DNA of 64,000 nt from Bursaphelenchus xylophilus (GCA_904066235.2 CAJFCV020000001.1:2604001-2668000), one strand, 5' to 3'. Numbered from the stretch's first letter, positions 17,086 to 28,314 are shown. Notes: generated by a model not told the origin, from the letters alone. A program made the numbers and translations.

Positions 17086-17802
17086 ATGTTCCTAACTGCC
17101 TCCTTCAACGGATACAACATGTTGTACATGGCCCAGCCAGTTTTCCCGGTGCTGCCCGTCCTCCAGCCAATGCAGGGCATCTACGGGGCTCCACCGATAG
17201 TCTATGGAGTCCTGCCGGCCCTCCCTGTATTCTACCAGCCCTCGGTGGCCTTTCCACAAAGGCCAGTGGAATTTTGCCCTCAGGGCAATTATGGACAAAC
17301 AAGCCGGGAAATTGGCAATTTTTTGGTTCAACCAGCCCATGGACCCTGCTCAACGTCATCATCTCCATGCCTCAGCCAGGAGCCATCTTCTGGCTATTCG
17401 TCGGATAGTGAAGCCGGCGCATCTCCCGGCTTAGTGCAGTATCGCTTCCGGGAAGCGCCGCCGGCTGCAAAACGGCTACCCATCTTTGAAGCCGTGCACA
17501 AGAGAGGTCTCAAGGAGCTACAGGATCGACAGCGAGTCCATCAAAATGGCCAAAGGATCCCTTGCTCTGAGGGAAAATCGAAATTGCCTGAGGGAAAGAA
17601 GCTGCACCGACGTTTCAAAACAGTGCTTTGTAACAATTTTATGGCTGGAGCATGCCCCGATGGAGTCAACTGCAATTTTGCCCATGGAGAAGAAGAACTA
17701 AGGGTCCCAGAATTGCCGAAAAATTACAAAACGCGGCCCTGTGCAAATTTCATGCTGAAAAATTTCTGTCCATTGGGGAAAAAGTGTGACTTCATCCATT
17801 AA
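17086..17802 (+). CDS. Tandem CCCH zinc-finger protein, copy 1 (238 aa)
   Basis: Predicted RNA-binding regulator of the TTP/TIS11-like type. Start chosen at the ATG after the spliced leader because all three paralogs begin there ([16 protein letters not shown]). The N-terminal 90 residues are Pro/Tyr/Gln-rich. A Ser-rich segment with [11 protein letters not shown] follows near 105-120, then a conserved block ([20 protein letters not shown]). Finger 1 is C182, C190, C196, H200 (C-x7-C-x5-C-x3-H, one residue short of the usual x8). The linker [14 protein letters not shown] leads to finger 2, C219, C228, C234, H238 (x8-5-3). The stop follows the last zinc ligand directly. Proteins of this type in nematodes often control maternal mRNAs; that role is inferred. 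AATAAA at 17,866. Confidence 0.9.
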   Translation: MFLTASFNGYNMLYMAQPVFPVLPVLQPMQGIYGAPPIVYGVLPALPVFYQPSVAFPQRPVEFCPQGNYGQTSREIGNFLVQPAHGPCSTSSSPCLSQEPSSGYSSDSEAGASPGLVQYRFREAPPAAKRLPIFEAVHKRGLKELQDRQRVHQNGQRIPCSEGKSKLPEGKKLHRRFKTVLCNNFMAGACPDGVNCNFAHGEEELRVPELPKNYKTRPCANFMLKNFCPLGKKCDFIH

Positions 17803-17865
17803 TTTTCGCTTTGATTGTTTTTAATAATATAATATGTTAATACGAATTGTTGGAAATTTTTGTTT

Positions 17866-17871
17866 AATAAA
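17866..17871 (+). terminator. Polyadenylation signal of CCCH gene 1
   Basis: AATAAA 64 bp after the stop. Confidence 0.55.
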
Positions 17872-17999
17872 TAAATAAATAATTTATTAAAAATTACTTT
17901 TTTTGTTTTTTAATTTTTTTTTCAGTTTTACAAATAGGGAAAACTAATATAATTTTATGGGTTCAATGCAATTTTGATTGCTGTTTAGCAAGATTAGAA

Positions 18000-18470
18000 A
18001 TGTCGCATCATGCTCAAAAAGTCTTCGCTGATCCTTTGCAACGGCAGAAAAATATTCAATAACTTATGCCGCCGAGAGAGCACGCGAAACGCGGAGGGCG
18101 GTCACAGAGAAAAACACTTTTTTGCCATATAATGCCCATCTTCGCCAACCTTCAGAGTAAAAACCAGCGTTGCTTCTGCAAACCCGCAGTTATTTTTATT
18201 GGAACCTTTGACGAGAGACTATGGAAAACCAGGAGACCTCGAATCAGAAAAAAAACAGTTTTTGACCATATTCCTGCCAGTTCCAAGCGAAAAAAGACGA
18301 TTGTTTTGTGGAATCATTATGCTCTACGGTAAGAATAAGCATGAAACTTTTCACGAAAAGATTCGCAAAAAAATTCAACTTTTTTAAACTTCCAGCCTAA
18401 AAATCTCAGTCGTTCCTGCAAAGCGCAAGCAAGCGTTCCCGTTAATATTTTAGAAAACATTGGCCTAAAT
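18000..18470. repeat. Degenerate GTGCGACGCTCAGA-family foldback
   Basis: It contains the family core (GCCGCCGAGAGAGCACGCG, GCGGTCACAGAGAAAAAC, AAAGCGCAAGCAAGC) but has lost clear ends. The unit-B counterpart is at about 21,850-22,260. Confidence 0.5.
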
Positions 18471-18524
18471 TTGTGCCATTTTTCATTGTTTGTTTATTCA
18501 AGCAAACTATCAATCAGCCAAAAA

Positions 18525-18725
18525 CTACAAGAATTTTGAAACGGAACGCTCTGGATTCTCACAGAAGCACTGCTTTGATCCAGCAAAAAACTCGCATTTT
18601 GCAACTTGACCATCTTTGCATTCGGCGATCCAACAATCGGCGTCGGTCTTGCAATCGTTCCCTCCCGCTAGCTTTACGGCTGATGCGATGGCCAAGAAAA
18701 GGCAGACCAAAAGAAAGAGTCTCAT
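18525..18725 (-). CDS. Secreted six-cysteine peptide (66 aa)
   Basis: Intact unit-A peptide gene. Start set at the second in-frame ATG, which opens the signal peptide MRLFLLVCLFLAIASA; the longer frame adds 12 residues that break the signal. Cysteines C25, C31, C36, C44, C53, C55 (x5, x4, x7, x8, x1), start CKTDADC, tail ENPERSVSKFL. The canonical spacing ties it to the 1.2-9.6 kb array. A minus-strand TATAAA is 50 bp upstream. Unit B has a deleted copy at 22,804 and unit C none that I can see. It lies tail-to-tail with the CCCH gene. Confidence 0.75.
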   Translation of the reverse strand: MRLFLLVCLFLAIASAVKLAGGNDCKTDADCWIAECKDGQVAKCEFFAGSKQCFCENPERSVSKFL

Positions 18726-18775
18726 AGTGCAAAACAACAATGGTTTTGGGCCGACAAACACAGAGCTTACAGTGT

Positions 18776-18781
18776 TTTATA
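18776..18781 (-). promoter_or_regulatory. TATA box of the 18,525 peptide gene
   Basis: Minus-strand TATAAA 50 bp upstream of the ATG; the promoter is still present in unit B (about 22,960-22,980), where the gene body is deleted. Confidence 0.55.
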
Positions 18782-20040
18782 TGGCCATGTAGCCAGACAC
18801 ATAAATTATAAAAAACTGACTAATTAGGCAAATAAAATTTGAATTAAAATTTCGACTTCGAGACAAATTATCCAAAAAAATGTTGAATTCCAAGCGATCA
18901 AACATCAAATCAACTGGATTCAATTCTTTGATACGATAGAGCGCACGCAGTGGACATAAGTAAGTTTGATATGCCATGAAAAGTGTATTCATCTCACGGG
19001 GAAGTTCTTCAAGCGCGACGCTCAAATTTTGTTGAAACTATTCACAAATTTAGAGCCATTTTTTCTAACTGGAAACATGCGAGATTACTATAATAGCTGT
19101 TTTCTTGCAGGAACGACCGGTATTCCTAAGTCGAAAGGTGACATAAATGTGACATCGTCTTCCAAATTTTTGGGAAAGACGATCCAACTAAACTAACAAT
19201 ACAGGTCTAACAAGTGGGCAGTCCGGGTGACATTTGGGCAGGGAAATTTGCATATGACAACTTTTGGGTTGATTTTTTTTTTGGTTTGGGAGAAAAAAAT
19301 GAGATTTTTCGAAAATTTTCGTGCAAAACATCAGTCTTGCGGGAAAAAATAAGCAAAATCAATACAAAGCTGATTTTCCAATTTATACAAACTTTTATTT
19401 TCACACATATTATACATAATAGCGAATCGTTCTGCAACAAAGCTTGCCAATTTTGATCAACACCCATCTTCTTTTATATCACTTTCTCCTTCATTTTGAA
19501 TTCGTAGTTCCTCGCCAAGACAATGGCTCGACGGAAGAATGAAGGCGCCTAAAGGAAAAAAAACAACCCTCGTATTTATCTATATAACACTTTGCCTTAC
19601 ACGATCTGCAAAAAGACACACCGAAATGCGAGAACGCCTGAGGGAATTTCAAATCGAACAGGATTGAGTGGGGCCGGAGGCGGTAATTTTCATCCACACG
19701 GAAGTAAACAACGACCTTTACAGGAGTTGCAAATCAAGAACAGGGGAAAACAAAAGCTTCTTTGGAGAAGAGTACATACAAGGGCACGCTCGAGGTCGAA
19801 GCGCCGCATATCAACCCGAACTGTTGCACCTTCCCACTCCAAAACACCATCAAACGATCTGCCTACTTCAGCAACCCAGTTATACGATTGAACTTGAAAT
19901 GGGAGTTCTTGAAGTTTCACGGTTTAATTTTAATAAAGCGGCATAACTTTAGATGAAACGTTCATAAGAGACATATGCCATTTTGAGCTCGCGTTCTGCA
20001 GAAAGAAACAACAATTTGAAGTCAAAAAATTGATGCGCTC
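18782..20040. other. Spacer of unit A; possible decayed cysteine-rich exon
   Basis: No firm gene. On the minus strand, after an acceptor-like TTTAG at about 19,555, a short frame runs through RRAIVLARNYEFKMKEKV. In unit B the matching frame after TCTTCAG (about 23,828) reads ASSYECRMKKKCDIKEDGC and ends with TGA. Cysteines present in B are lost in A. A minus-strand frame at 19,690-19,920 ends ICNSCKGRCLLPCG. These may be exons of a decayed small secreted protein. Confidence 0.3.
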
Positions 20041-20554
20041 GCCTATGAATATTATTGGACGAATAATACATGTTTGTAATAATTATATTGCATGATTTTG
20101 GTGGAAAATAAAGTGCAGCTAAAAAACTTCTTCACAACAAATTACAAGAGAAGAAAGCTGATTCCGCATTGAAGCCTTCCATTGTACGAGGTCCGATCAG
20201 CCTAAAACTGACTCTTGGAACCATAAATCGCGGTTTGCAGAAACTTTCAGCTTTTTTATCGATATCCACGCTTATTTGGATCTTTCTCTGTCTGTTCTTT
20301 GGTAAAATTAAATCATTCATTTTTTGATGAAAAATCAAAAAAATTACGGATTTTCTGCCTCGGCGATTACGTCATCACGCTCACATCCTGAAATTTGAAT
20401 TTTTCCTATGATTTTCTTAGTTACGCAATAGCAGAAAACCGTTAAAACCTCTGGCAGAAAATTTCATCAAACAGAAAAAAGTTCAAGTACCTGTGGAAGC
20501 AGAAAAAAAGGAAAATCAATGAATTACATAATAAAATCAAGCAAAACAAGTGAA

Positions 20555-20561
20555 TATAAAA
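20555..20561 (+). promoter_or_regulatory. TATA box of CCCH gene 2
   Basis: Same block as in unit A (GTGAATATAAAAGCGGGC). Confidence 0.65.
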
Positions 20562-20935
20562 GCGGGCCAGCAAATTGGAAGTCAGTATGGTGTTTTAGTG
20601 ACATCTGAACATTTTGTGTTAGAGAATCTGGACTTGAGAGTTTATTTGGGATCCATCTTGTTTGAGGTGTAAGATTTTAGGCTTTTACGAGTTTTTACCG
20701 TATCTCAAGACCCAAAATTGAGTTTTTTGTTAGGCTAAAGAATGATTAGGATTTTACTTGACCTCTAGGGATTTTTTGCGTATTTTATCAACCAAAGATT
20801 AGAATAATTCCATTTTTTAATCAAAAATTTTTTTGTTTGCTAATCCATATTTTACCGTGATATAATCGTTTTTACCGTTCTCTAAATATTGTAGAATTAT
20901 CTTTACTTTCATTCCAGCTCAAACTATACTCAAAA

Positions 20936-21652
20936 ATGTTCCCAACTGCCTCCTTCAACGGATACAACATGTTGTACATGGCGCACCCAGTTTGCCCAGT
21001 CCTGCCCGTCCTCCAGCCAGTCCAGGGCATCTACGGGGCTCCACCGATGGTCTATGGAGTCCTGCCGGCCCTCCCAGCATTCTGCCAGCCTACGCTGGTC
21101 TTTCAACAGCGCCCAATGGAATTTTGCCCTCAGGGCAGTCACGGACAAGCAAGCCGAAAAAGTGGTGATTTTTCGGTTCAACCAGCTCAGGAATGCCCCA
21201 CAACGTCGTCTTCGCCATGCCTTAGCCAGGAGTCGTCTTCAGGCTACTTTTCGGACAGTGAAGCCGGCTCATCTCCCGGCCTAGTCCAATATCGCTTCCG
21301 GGAAGCGCCTCCGGCTGCAAAACGGCTTCCAATCTTCGAAGCCGTCCACAAGAAGGGCCTCAAGGAGCTACAGGATCGTCAGAGAGTACTTCAAAATGGC
21401 CGAATGCTCCAATGCCCTGAGGGCAAATCCAAACTGCCTGAGGAAAAGAAGCTACGCCGACGATTCAAAACAATTCTATGTAAGAATTTTATGGCTGGAT
21501 CATGTCCCTATGGAGATGACTGCAACTTTGCCCATGGAGAAAACGAACTGAGAGTCCCAGAACTGCCAAAAAATTACAAGACAAGGCCTTGCGCAAATTT
21601 TATGTTGAGAAATTTCTGTCCATTAGGGAAAAAGTGTGACTTTATCCATTAA
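20936..21652 (+). CDS. Tandem CCCH zinc-finger protein, copy 2 (238 aa)
   Basis: Same length and start as copy 1. It has a Pro/Tyr-rich N-terminus, Ser-rich [13 protein letters not shown], the conserved [20 protein letters not shown] block, finger 1 as C-x7-C-x5-C-x3-H (CKNFMAGSCPYGDDCNFAH) and finger 2 as x8-5-3 ending on His238 at the stop codon. Compared with copy 1, the fingers and linker are strongly conserved and the N-terminal third is more variable. That suggests the RNA-binding part is under constraint. Leader, 5'UTR intron (20,667-20,917, GAG|GTGTAAG to CCAG|CTC) and AATAAA (21,717-21,722) match copy 1, so it is probably co-regulated with it. Confidence 0.9.
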   Translation: MFPTASFNGYNMLYMAHPVCPVLPVLQPVQGIYGAPPMVYGVLPALPAFCQPTLVFQQRPMEFCPQGSHGQASRKSGDFSVQPAQECPTTSSSPCLSQESSSGYFSDSEAGSSPGLVQYRFREAPPAAKRLPIFEAVHKKGLKELQDRQRVLQNGRMLQCPEGKSKLPEEKKLRRRFKTILCKNFMAGSCPYGDDCNFAHGENELRVPELPKNYKTRPCANFMLRNFCPLGKKCDFIH

Positions 21653-21716
21653 TTTTCACTTTTGATTGTTTTTATTAATATAATATGTTAATATGAATTG
21701 TTGGAAATTTTTGTTT

Positions 21717-21722
21717 AATAAA
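21717..21722 (+). terminator. Polyadenylation signal of CCCH gene 2
   Basis: AATAAA 65 bp after the stop. Confidence 0.55.
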
Positions 21723-22344
21723 TAATTTATGCAAAAATTAAATTTCTTGGTTTTTAATTTTTTTCAATTTTACAAATAGGGAAAACAATAATTTTATGGG
21801 CTTCAATACAATTTTGATGGCAAAGAATGTGTTAAGCAAGCTTAGGAATGTCGTGTCGTTCTCAGAAAGTTTTAGCTCGCCCTTTTCAAGCGCAGAAAAA
21901 ACATTAAACGACTTTTGCCGCCGAGAGAGTACGCGAAACGCGGAGCGCGGTCACACAGAAAAACACTTTTTCGCCATATAATGCCCATTCTCGCCAACTT
22001 TCAGTTAAAAATTCGTAGTTATTTATGCAAAAACACAAGTTATTTCTATTGGAACATTTTACGAGAGACTATAGACAACGAGGAGAGACGGAATGAGAAA
22101 AAAAACTGTTTATGGCCATATTCCTGCCAGTTTCAAGCGGAAAAAGATGATTTTTTTGTGGAAACATTATACTCTACGGTAAGAATAAGCATGAAACTTT
22201 TCACGAAAAGATTTGCAAAAAATGTCAACTTTTTTTAACTTACCGCCTAAAAATTTCACTAGAAAACATTGACCTAAGTTTGTGCCATTTTTGATTATTC
22301 GTTTATTCAATAAATATATTATTACAAAATACTATATTACTCAC

Positions 22345-22797
22345 AAGGGAAGTACCCCAAGTGCGACGCTCAGATTTTCTTTAAATTTTTCGCACACGTC
22401 GGACATGAACTAAATATCAATTCCTGAAAGTTTTAGCTCGCGCTTTACACGCGCCGCCGAGTTATTGAACGATTTTTGCCGCCGAGAGAGCACACTAAAC
22501 GCGGAGACCGGTCAGAGAAAAAATCACTTTTTGCCAATAACTTCGCTAGTTTCGCGCGGAAAAAAATGATTTTTTGTGGAAACATTACCCTTTACGGAAG
22601 AAATAGGTCTGAAACGTTTCGTGCCGAAATTTGGCAAAAATTGTCGAATTTTCGCCGACTTTCGATCTAAAAAACTCGGTTGTTTCAGCAAAGCGCGAGC
22701 TAGGATTCTCGTATATATTTTAGAAAAAAATATTCTAAATCTGTGACAAGTCTCATCAAAATCTGAGCGTCGCACTTGGGGTACTTCCCCTGTCAGC
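22345..22797. repeat. GTGCGACGCTCAGA foldback element
   Basis: Well-kept copy: GGGAAGTACCCCAAGTGCGA at the left and GTCGCACTTGGGGTACTTCCC at the right, with AAGCGCGAGCTAGGATTCTC inside. It ends directly next to the peptide pseudogene. Confidence 0.8.
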
Positions 22798-22803
22798 CAA
22801 AAG

Positions 22804-22921
22804 CTACAAGAATTTTGAAACGGAACGCTCTGGATTCTCACAGAAGCACTGCTTTGATCCTGCAAAAAACTCGCATTTTGCAAATTGACCATCTTTGCAT
22901 TCGGCGATCCAACAATCGGCG
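22804..22921 (-). pseudogene. Deleted peptide gene of unit B
   Basis: Matches the 3' half of the 18,525 gene from its stop to the codons just after C31. There the sequence jumps to the promoter-side DNA (TACAACAATGG), so about 90 bp that encode the ATG, signal peptide and the first cysteines are missing. The loss is a clean internal deletion and the promoter remnant still follows. No secreted product is possible. Confidence 0.8.
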
Positions 22922-23269
22922 TACAACAATGGTTTTTAAACAACAAACACAGAAATTACAGTGTTTTATATGGCCATGTGGCCAGACACGTAAATTATGC
23001 CAGACACATAAAAAATGACAAATTAGGCAAATAAAATTTGAATTAAAATTTCGATTTCGAGACAAATTATCCAAAAAAAATCAATTCAATTCCAAGCGAT
23101 CAAACATCAAATCAACTGTTTTCAATTCTTTGATTTGATAGAGCGCACGCAGTGGACATAAGTAAGTTTGATATGCCATGAAAAGTGTATTCATCTAATG
23201 GGGAAGTTCTTTAAGTGCGACGCTCAAATTTTGATGAAACTATTCACAAATTTAGAGCCATTTTTTCTA

Positions 23270-23423
23270 TCGGTCTGCGGGAAAATAACGGCGGATCGTC
23301 GCGCCTCGGAATCAGGCATCATCGCTCTGCGACTGCAAGCCGGGGCTTGGGATTTGGAGCGCGATAGCGGCGAGGCGAAAAATTTTGATGCGACGATCCG
23401 CCGTGATTTTTCCGACAGACTGA
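23270..23423. mobile_element. TCGGTCTGCGGGAAAATAA foldback MITE (154 bp)
   Basis: It interrupts unit B at TTTTTTCTA; unit A is uninterrupted there (TTTTTTCTAACTGGAAACAT, about 19,060). It is flanked by TA at 23,268-23,269 and 23,424-23,425. Ends TCGGTCTGCGGGAAAATAAC and TTTTTCCGACAGACTGA. Confidence 0.85.
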
Positions 23424-23429
23424 TAACAG

Positions 23430-24460
23430 GAAACATGCGAGATTACTAGCTGTCTTCTTGCAGGAACGACCGGTATTCGTAAGTCGAAAGGTGACATAAA
23501 TTGGTCCCAGTCCGGGTGACATTTGGGTGGGGAAATTTGCATATGACACTTTTTAGAGTTATTTTTTGGTTTGGGGGGAAGAAATGAGATTTTTCGAGTC
23601 CTGTGGGGGAAAAATAAGCAGAATCAATACAAAGCCTGATTTTCCATTTTATACAAACTTTTATTTTCACGACAAACTAATTGTATTATAATAGCGAATC
23701 GCTCTGCAACAAAGCTTGCCAATTTACATGATCAACACCCATCTTCTTTGATATCACACTTCTTCTTCATTCTGCATTCGTAGCTGCTCGCCAAGAGAAT
23801 GGCCCGACGGAAGAATGAAGGCGCCTGAAGATAAAAGACAACCCTCTTATTTAACGCTTCTCCCTACATGATCTCCTAAAAATCACGGGAAATGCAAAAA
23901 TGCCTGAGGCAAAATACAACCCGAATACAGCCGAGTTTTTTCAGCAATTTTCATCCACACGGAAGTAAGCAACGACCTTTACGGAAGTTGAGAGTAAGAG
24001 CAGGGAAAAACAAGAGCTTCCATAGAGAGCAGTCACTCAAGGGCACACTCGAAGTAGAAGCGATTGACGAATAAGAAGCGCCGCTTATCAACCTGGACTG
24101 TTGCACCTTCCCGCGCCAAAACACCTTCAAATTAATGAGATGTGCAGACTACGGCGACGAAATATATAATACGATTAAATTTGAATAAATTCAGACGAAA
24201 CTTTTATAAGAGACATATGACATTTTGACCTCGCGTTTTGCGGAAACAAACGGGATCTTTATATTAAAAATGAATGCGCTTGCCTATGAATATTAATCCA
24301 CGAATAATATATGTTTGTAATAACTATGTATATTGTATGATTTTGGCGATAAATAAAGTTTGATTAATTTTTTTGAGGTGTCATTTCGTTCGCACAATGA
24401 AATCAACGTATCTTCAAAAACATTTTGAAAAAATGCCAACATCTATGAAAACCCATTTAA
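23430..24460. other. Unit B tail and start of unit C
   Basis: No firm gene. The exon-like RRAILLASSYECRMKKKC frame lies on the minus strand near 23,760-23,830. The remainder is spacer shared with unit A and the AATAAATAAAGTTTG stretch that starts unit C. Confidence 0.35.
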
Positions 24461-24464
24461 TTAA

Positions 24465-27400
24465 AAGATAGTTTTTTACAGATTGAAGCTTCTCATAACA
24501 AGGCCCGGACATTTCGAAAAAACGACCGACTCAGAATCTTTTGGTATTTTGCATAGTTGTTGTACTATGATAGCTGAACGTCAGCACGAATTTTTAGTTT
24601 CAGAAATTACCGTATACGGGGATTACGGTAGGTACAATTTTTAGAAAGATTGGGTTCGTATGTAAAAACCACGAAGAGCAAAGGGGCGAAACTTTGCTGG
24701 TTGACGTTTTCGACCCTGGGGAACATTTTCATAATTGACAACTTTGCCGTAGGATGTTGCCTTCGACTACTTTGAAAAATACCAAGGTACCATATTGAAT
24801 GTAACTTTTTTGCAGAGAACTTGTCTCAACTTTTGAAACCTCTTAAAAACACTTTGACATGTATGTAACAACATATCAAAAATGCGCGAAAATAAAAGGG
24901 GGGTTTTGGAGTTACGGTACTTTGAATGTTGCCGGTACGGTATATCAAAAAATAATTTTTTTCAAAATCGGTGTAGAAGACCCGCAAAAATTGCCAAAAT
25001 AAGTTTTCGACCATGGCGAACATTTTTGTAATTGACACTTTTTTTGTAGGATGTAGCCTTCGCCTACTTCGAAAATGACCCAGATACCATGTGTAATGTA
25101 ACTCTTCGGCATTCTACTTGTCTCAACTTTTGAAACATCAGAAAAATACGTTGACATGTATGGAACAACATATCAAAAATTTAGAAAAATAAAAGGGGGG
25201 GTTTTGGAGTTACGGTACTTTGAATGTTGCCGGTACGGTATATCAAAAAATAATTTTTTTCAAAATCGGTGTAGAAGACCCGCAAAAATTGCCAAAATAA
25301 GTTTTCGACCATGGCGAACATTTTTGTAATTGACACTTTTTTTGTAGGATGTAGCCTTCGCCTACTTCGAAAATGACCCAGATACCATGTGTAATGTAAC
25401 TCTTCGGCATTCTACTTGTCTCAACTTTTGAAACCTCAGAAAAATACGTTGACATGTATGGAACAACATATCAAAAATTTAGAAAAATAAAAGGGGGGGT
25501 TTTGGAGTTACGGCACTTTTAACGTTGCCGGTACGGTATATCAAAATTTCATTTTTTCTAAAATTGGAGTAGGACAACCGCAAACCTTGCCAATATACGT
25601 TTTCAACCATGGGGAACATTTTTGTAATTGACAGTTTTGTTCTAGGATGCAGTCTTCGACCGGTTTGAGAAATGTCAAGATACCATGTTCAATATAACTT
25701 TCCGGCATTCAACTTGTCTCAACTTTTGAAACCTTTCAAAACCACCTTGACATATGTGTAACAACATATCAAAAATTTAGGAAAATAAAAGGGGGGGGGG
25801 GGGTTTTGGAGTTATGGCACTTTGTATGTTGGACATACAGTACACCGAACCTTTTCTGTGATGCTGACATCCGATTTTGATAGATTCCACCGTCGTATGG
25901 CACACACGTCTCTAAACCGTGGCAATTGTTACAAAAAAATTAAGAAATCACTGATCTTGCTGTTACAGTAACCAATTATCTGCGCACGATATGTTACAGT
26001 ATGCTTAAGTCTAGTTTTTTTGATTTTTTTTGTGAAAAATAGTTTTTGAGGGTCGTACAACATAGATAAAACATTACATTTTGTTTTTAAAATAATCTAC
26101 GTAAAGTTAAGCCGAGAATAAATCGAGGTGTACTGTATGTCCAACATACAAAGTGCCATAACTCCAAAACCCCCCCCCCTTTTATTTTCCTAAATTTTTG
26201 ATATGTTGTTACACATATGTCAAGGTGGTTTTGAAAGGTTTCAAAAGTTGAGACAAGTTGAATGCCGAAGAGTTACATTACACATGGTATCTGGGTCATT
26301 TTCGAAGTAGGCGAAGGCTACATCCTACAAAAAAAGTGTCAATTACAAAAATGTTCGCCATGGTCGAAAACTTATTTTGGCAATTTTTGCGGGTCTTCTA
26401 CACCGATTTTGAAAAAAATTATTTTTTGATATACCGTACCGGCAACATTCAAAGTACCGTAACTCCAAAACCCCCCCTTTTATTTTTCTAAATTTTTGAT
26501 ATGTTGTTCCATACATGTCAACGTATTTTTCTGATGTTTCAAAAGTTGAGACAAGTAGAATGCCGAAGAGTTACATTACACATGGTATCTGGGTCATTTT
26601 CGAAGTAGGCGAAGGCTACATCCTACAAAAAAAGTGTCAATTACAAAAATGTTCGCCATGGTCGAAAACTTATTTTGGCAATTTTTGCGGGTCTTCTACA
26701 CCGATTTTGAAAAAAATTATTTTTTGATATACCGTACCGGCAACATTCAAAGTACCGTAACTCCAAAACCCCCCTTTTATTTTCGCGCATTTTTGATATG
26801 TTGTTACATACATGTCAAAGTGTTTTTAAGAGGTTTCAAAAGTTGAGACAAGTTCTCTGCAAAAAAGTTACATTCAATATGGTACCTTGGTATTTTTCAA
26901 AGTAGTCGAAGGCAACATCCTACGGCAAAGTTGTCAATTATGAAAATGTTCGCCATGGTCGAAAACTTATTTTGGCAATTTTTGCGGGTCTTCTACACCG
27001 ATTTTGAAAAAAATTATTTTTTGATATACCGTACCGGTAACATTCAAAGTACCGTAACTCCAAAACCCCCCCTTTTATTTTTCTAAATTTTTGATATGTT
27101 GTTCCATACATGTCAACGTATTTTTCTGAGGTTTCAAAAGTTGAGACAAGTTCTCTGCAAAAAAGTTACATTCAATATGGTACCTTGGTATTTTTCAAAG
27201 TAGTCGAAGGCAACATCCTACGGCAAAGTTGTCAATTATGAAAATGTTCCCCATGGTCGAAAACGTAAACCAGCAAAGTTTCGCTCCTTTACTCTTCGTG
27301 GTTTTTACATACGAACCCAATCTTTCTAAAAATTGTACCTACCGTAATCCCCGTATACGGTAATTTCTGAAACTAAAAATTCGTGCTGACGTTCAGCTAT

Positions 27401-27495
27401 CATAGTACAACAACTATGCAAAATACCAAAAGATTCTGAGTCGGTCGTTTTTTCGAAATGTCCGGGCCATCCTTCGAGTTGTAAAAAACTCTCTT
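24465..27495. mobile_element. 3.0-kb TTAA-flanked palindrome
   Basis: Inverted repeat flanked by TTAA on both sides (24,461-24,464; 27,496-27,499), with ends AAGATAGTTTTTTACA / AAGAGAGTTTTTTACA. Arms of about 1.35 kb are nearly identical and each is built from about four tandem units of roughly 300 bp (with CGGTGTAGAAGACCCGC, GTTTTCGACCATGG, AAAATAAAAGGGGGGG, GGTACGGTATATC). The central loop is about 25,860-26,120. A run of 13 G at 25,791-25,803 faces 10 C at 26,170-26,179. Identical 70-codon frames in the units are repeats, not genes. TTAA targeting suggests piggyBac-type mobilisation. Confidence 0.85.
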
Positions 27496-27743
27496 TTAAA
27501 AAAAACGTTCTGCTGACTGATAGTACAGTTAAAAAACATCTTCATAACAAACTGCAAGAGAAAAAAGATCGATTCCTTATTGAAGTATTCCATTTTACGG
27601 CGTCCGATCGGCCTAAGACCGATGTTTGGGACCATAAATCGCGGTTTGCAGAAGCTCTCACCTTATTTTATCGGTATCCACGTTTATTTTCTTCTTTCTC
27701 CGTCTTTTCTTTGGTAAAATTTACGGATTTTCTGCCTCAGCCA

Positions 27744-27751
27744 TTACGTCA
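27744..27751 (+). promoter_or_regulatory. CRE/bZIP-like site upstream of CCCH gene 3
   Basis: TTACGTCA kept in the third leader even though surrounding bases differ. Confidence 0.4.
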
Positions 27752-27931
27752 TAATACTCACATTCTAAAATTTGAATTTACCGTTTGGTTTTTCAAGTTA
27801 CGTAATAGCAGAAAATCGTTGAAAACCTCTGGCAGAAAATTTCAACAAACAGAAAAATTCGAGTGCCTGTGTAAGCAGAAAAAAAGGAAAAATCAAGGAA
27901 TGACATAATAAAATCAAGCAAAACAAGTGAA

Positions 27932-27938
27932 TATAAAA
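27932..27938 (+). promoter_or_regulatory. TATA box of CCCH gene 3
   Basis: GTGAATATAAAAGCAGAC, equivalent to those at 16,705 and 20,555. Confidence 0.6.
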
Positions 27939-28314
27939 GCAGACAAGCAAATTGGAAGTCAGTATGGTGTTTCAGTGCAGTTGAAACACGTTGGGCAAGG
28001 GAACTTGGGCTTGAGAGTTTATTTGGGATCAGTTCCGTTTGAGATAATATTTAAGGCTAATGGTTTTTAACCGTATTTTAAATCTCAAAATTTCGTTTCT
28101 ATCGCTAGGAATAGAATCATTAGGCTATTTATTGACTTCTATGGATTTTTAGCGCATTTTACAAACTCAAAATTAGTATAGCCCCATATTTTTTAACCAA
28201 AAAAATTTTTGTTTATCAATCCGTATTTTACCGCGAAATAATCGTTTTTTCCGTTGTTAGAAAAAAATCTAGAATTACATTTACCTTTATTCCAGCTTAC
28301 CTCGCTATTCAATC

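Noticed and set aside
24826..26846. Several identical 70-codon frames in two orientations
   Set aside because: They come from the ~300-bp units of the 3-kb palindrome and occur once per unit and strand; no start context or family match.
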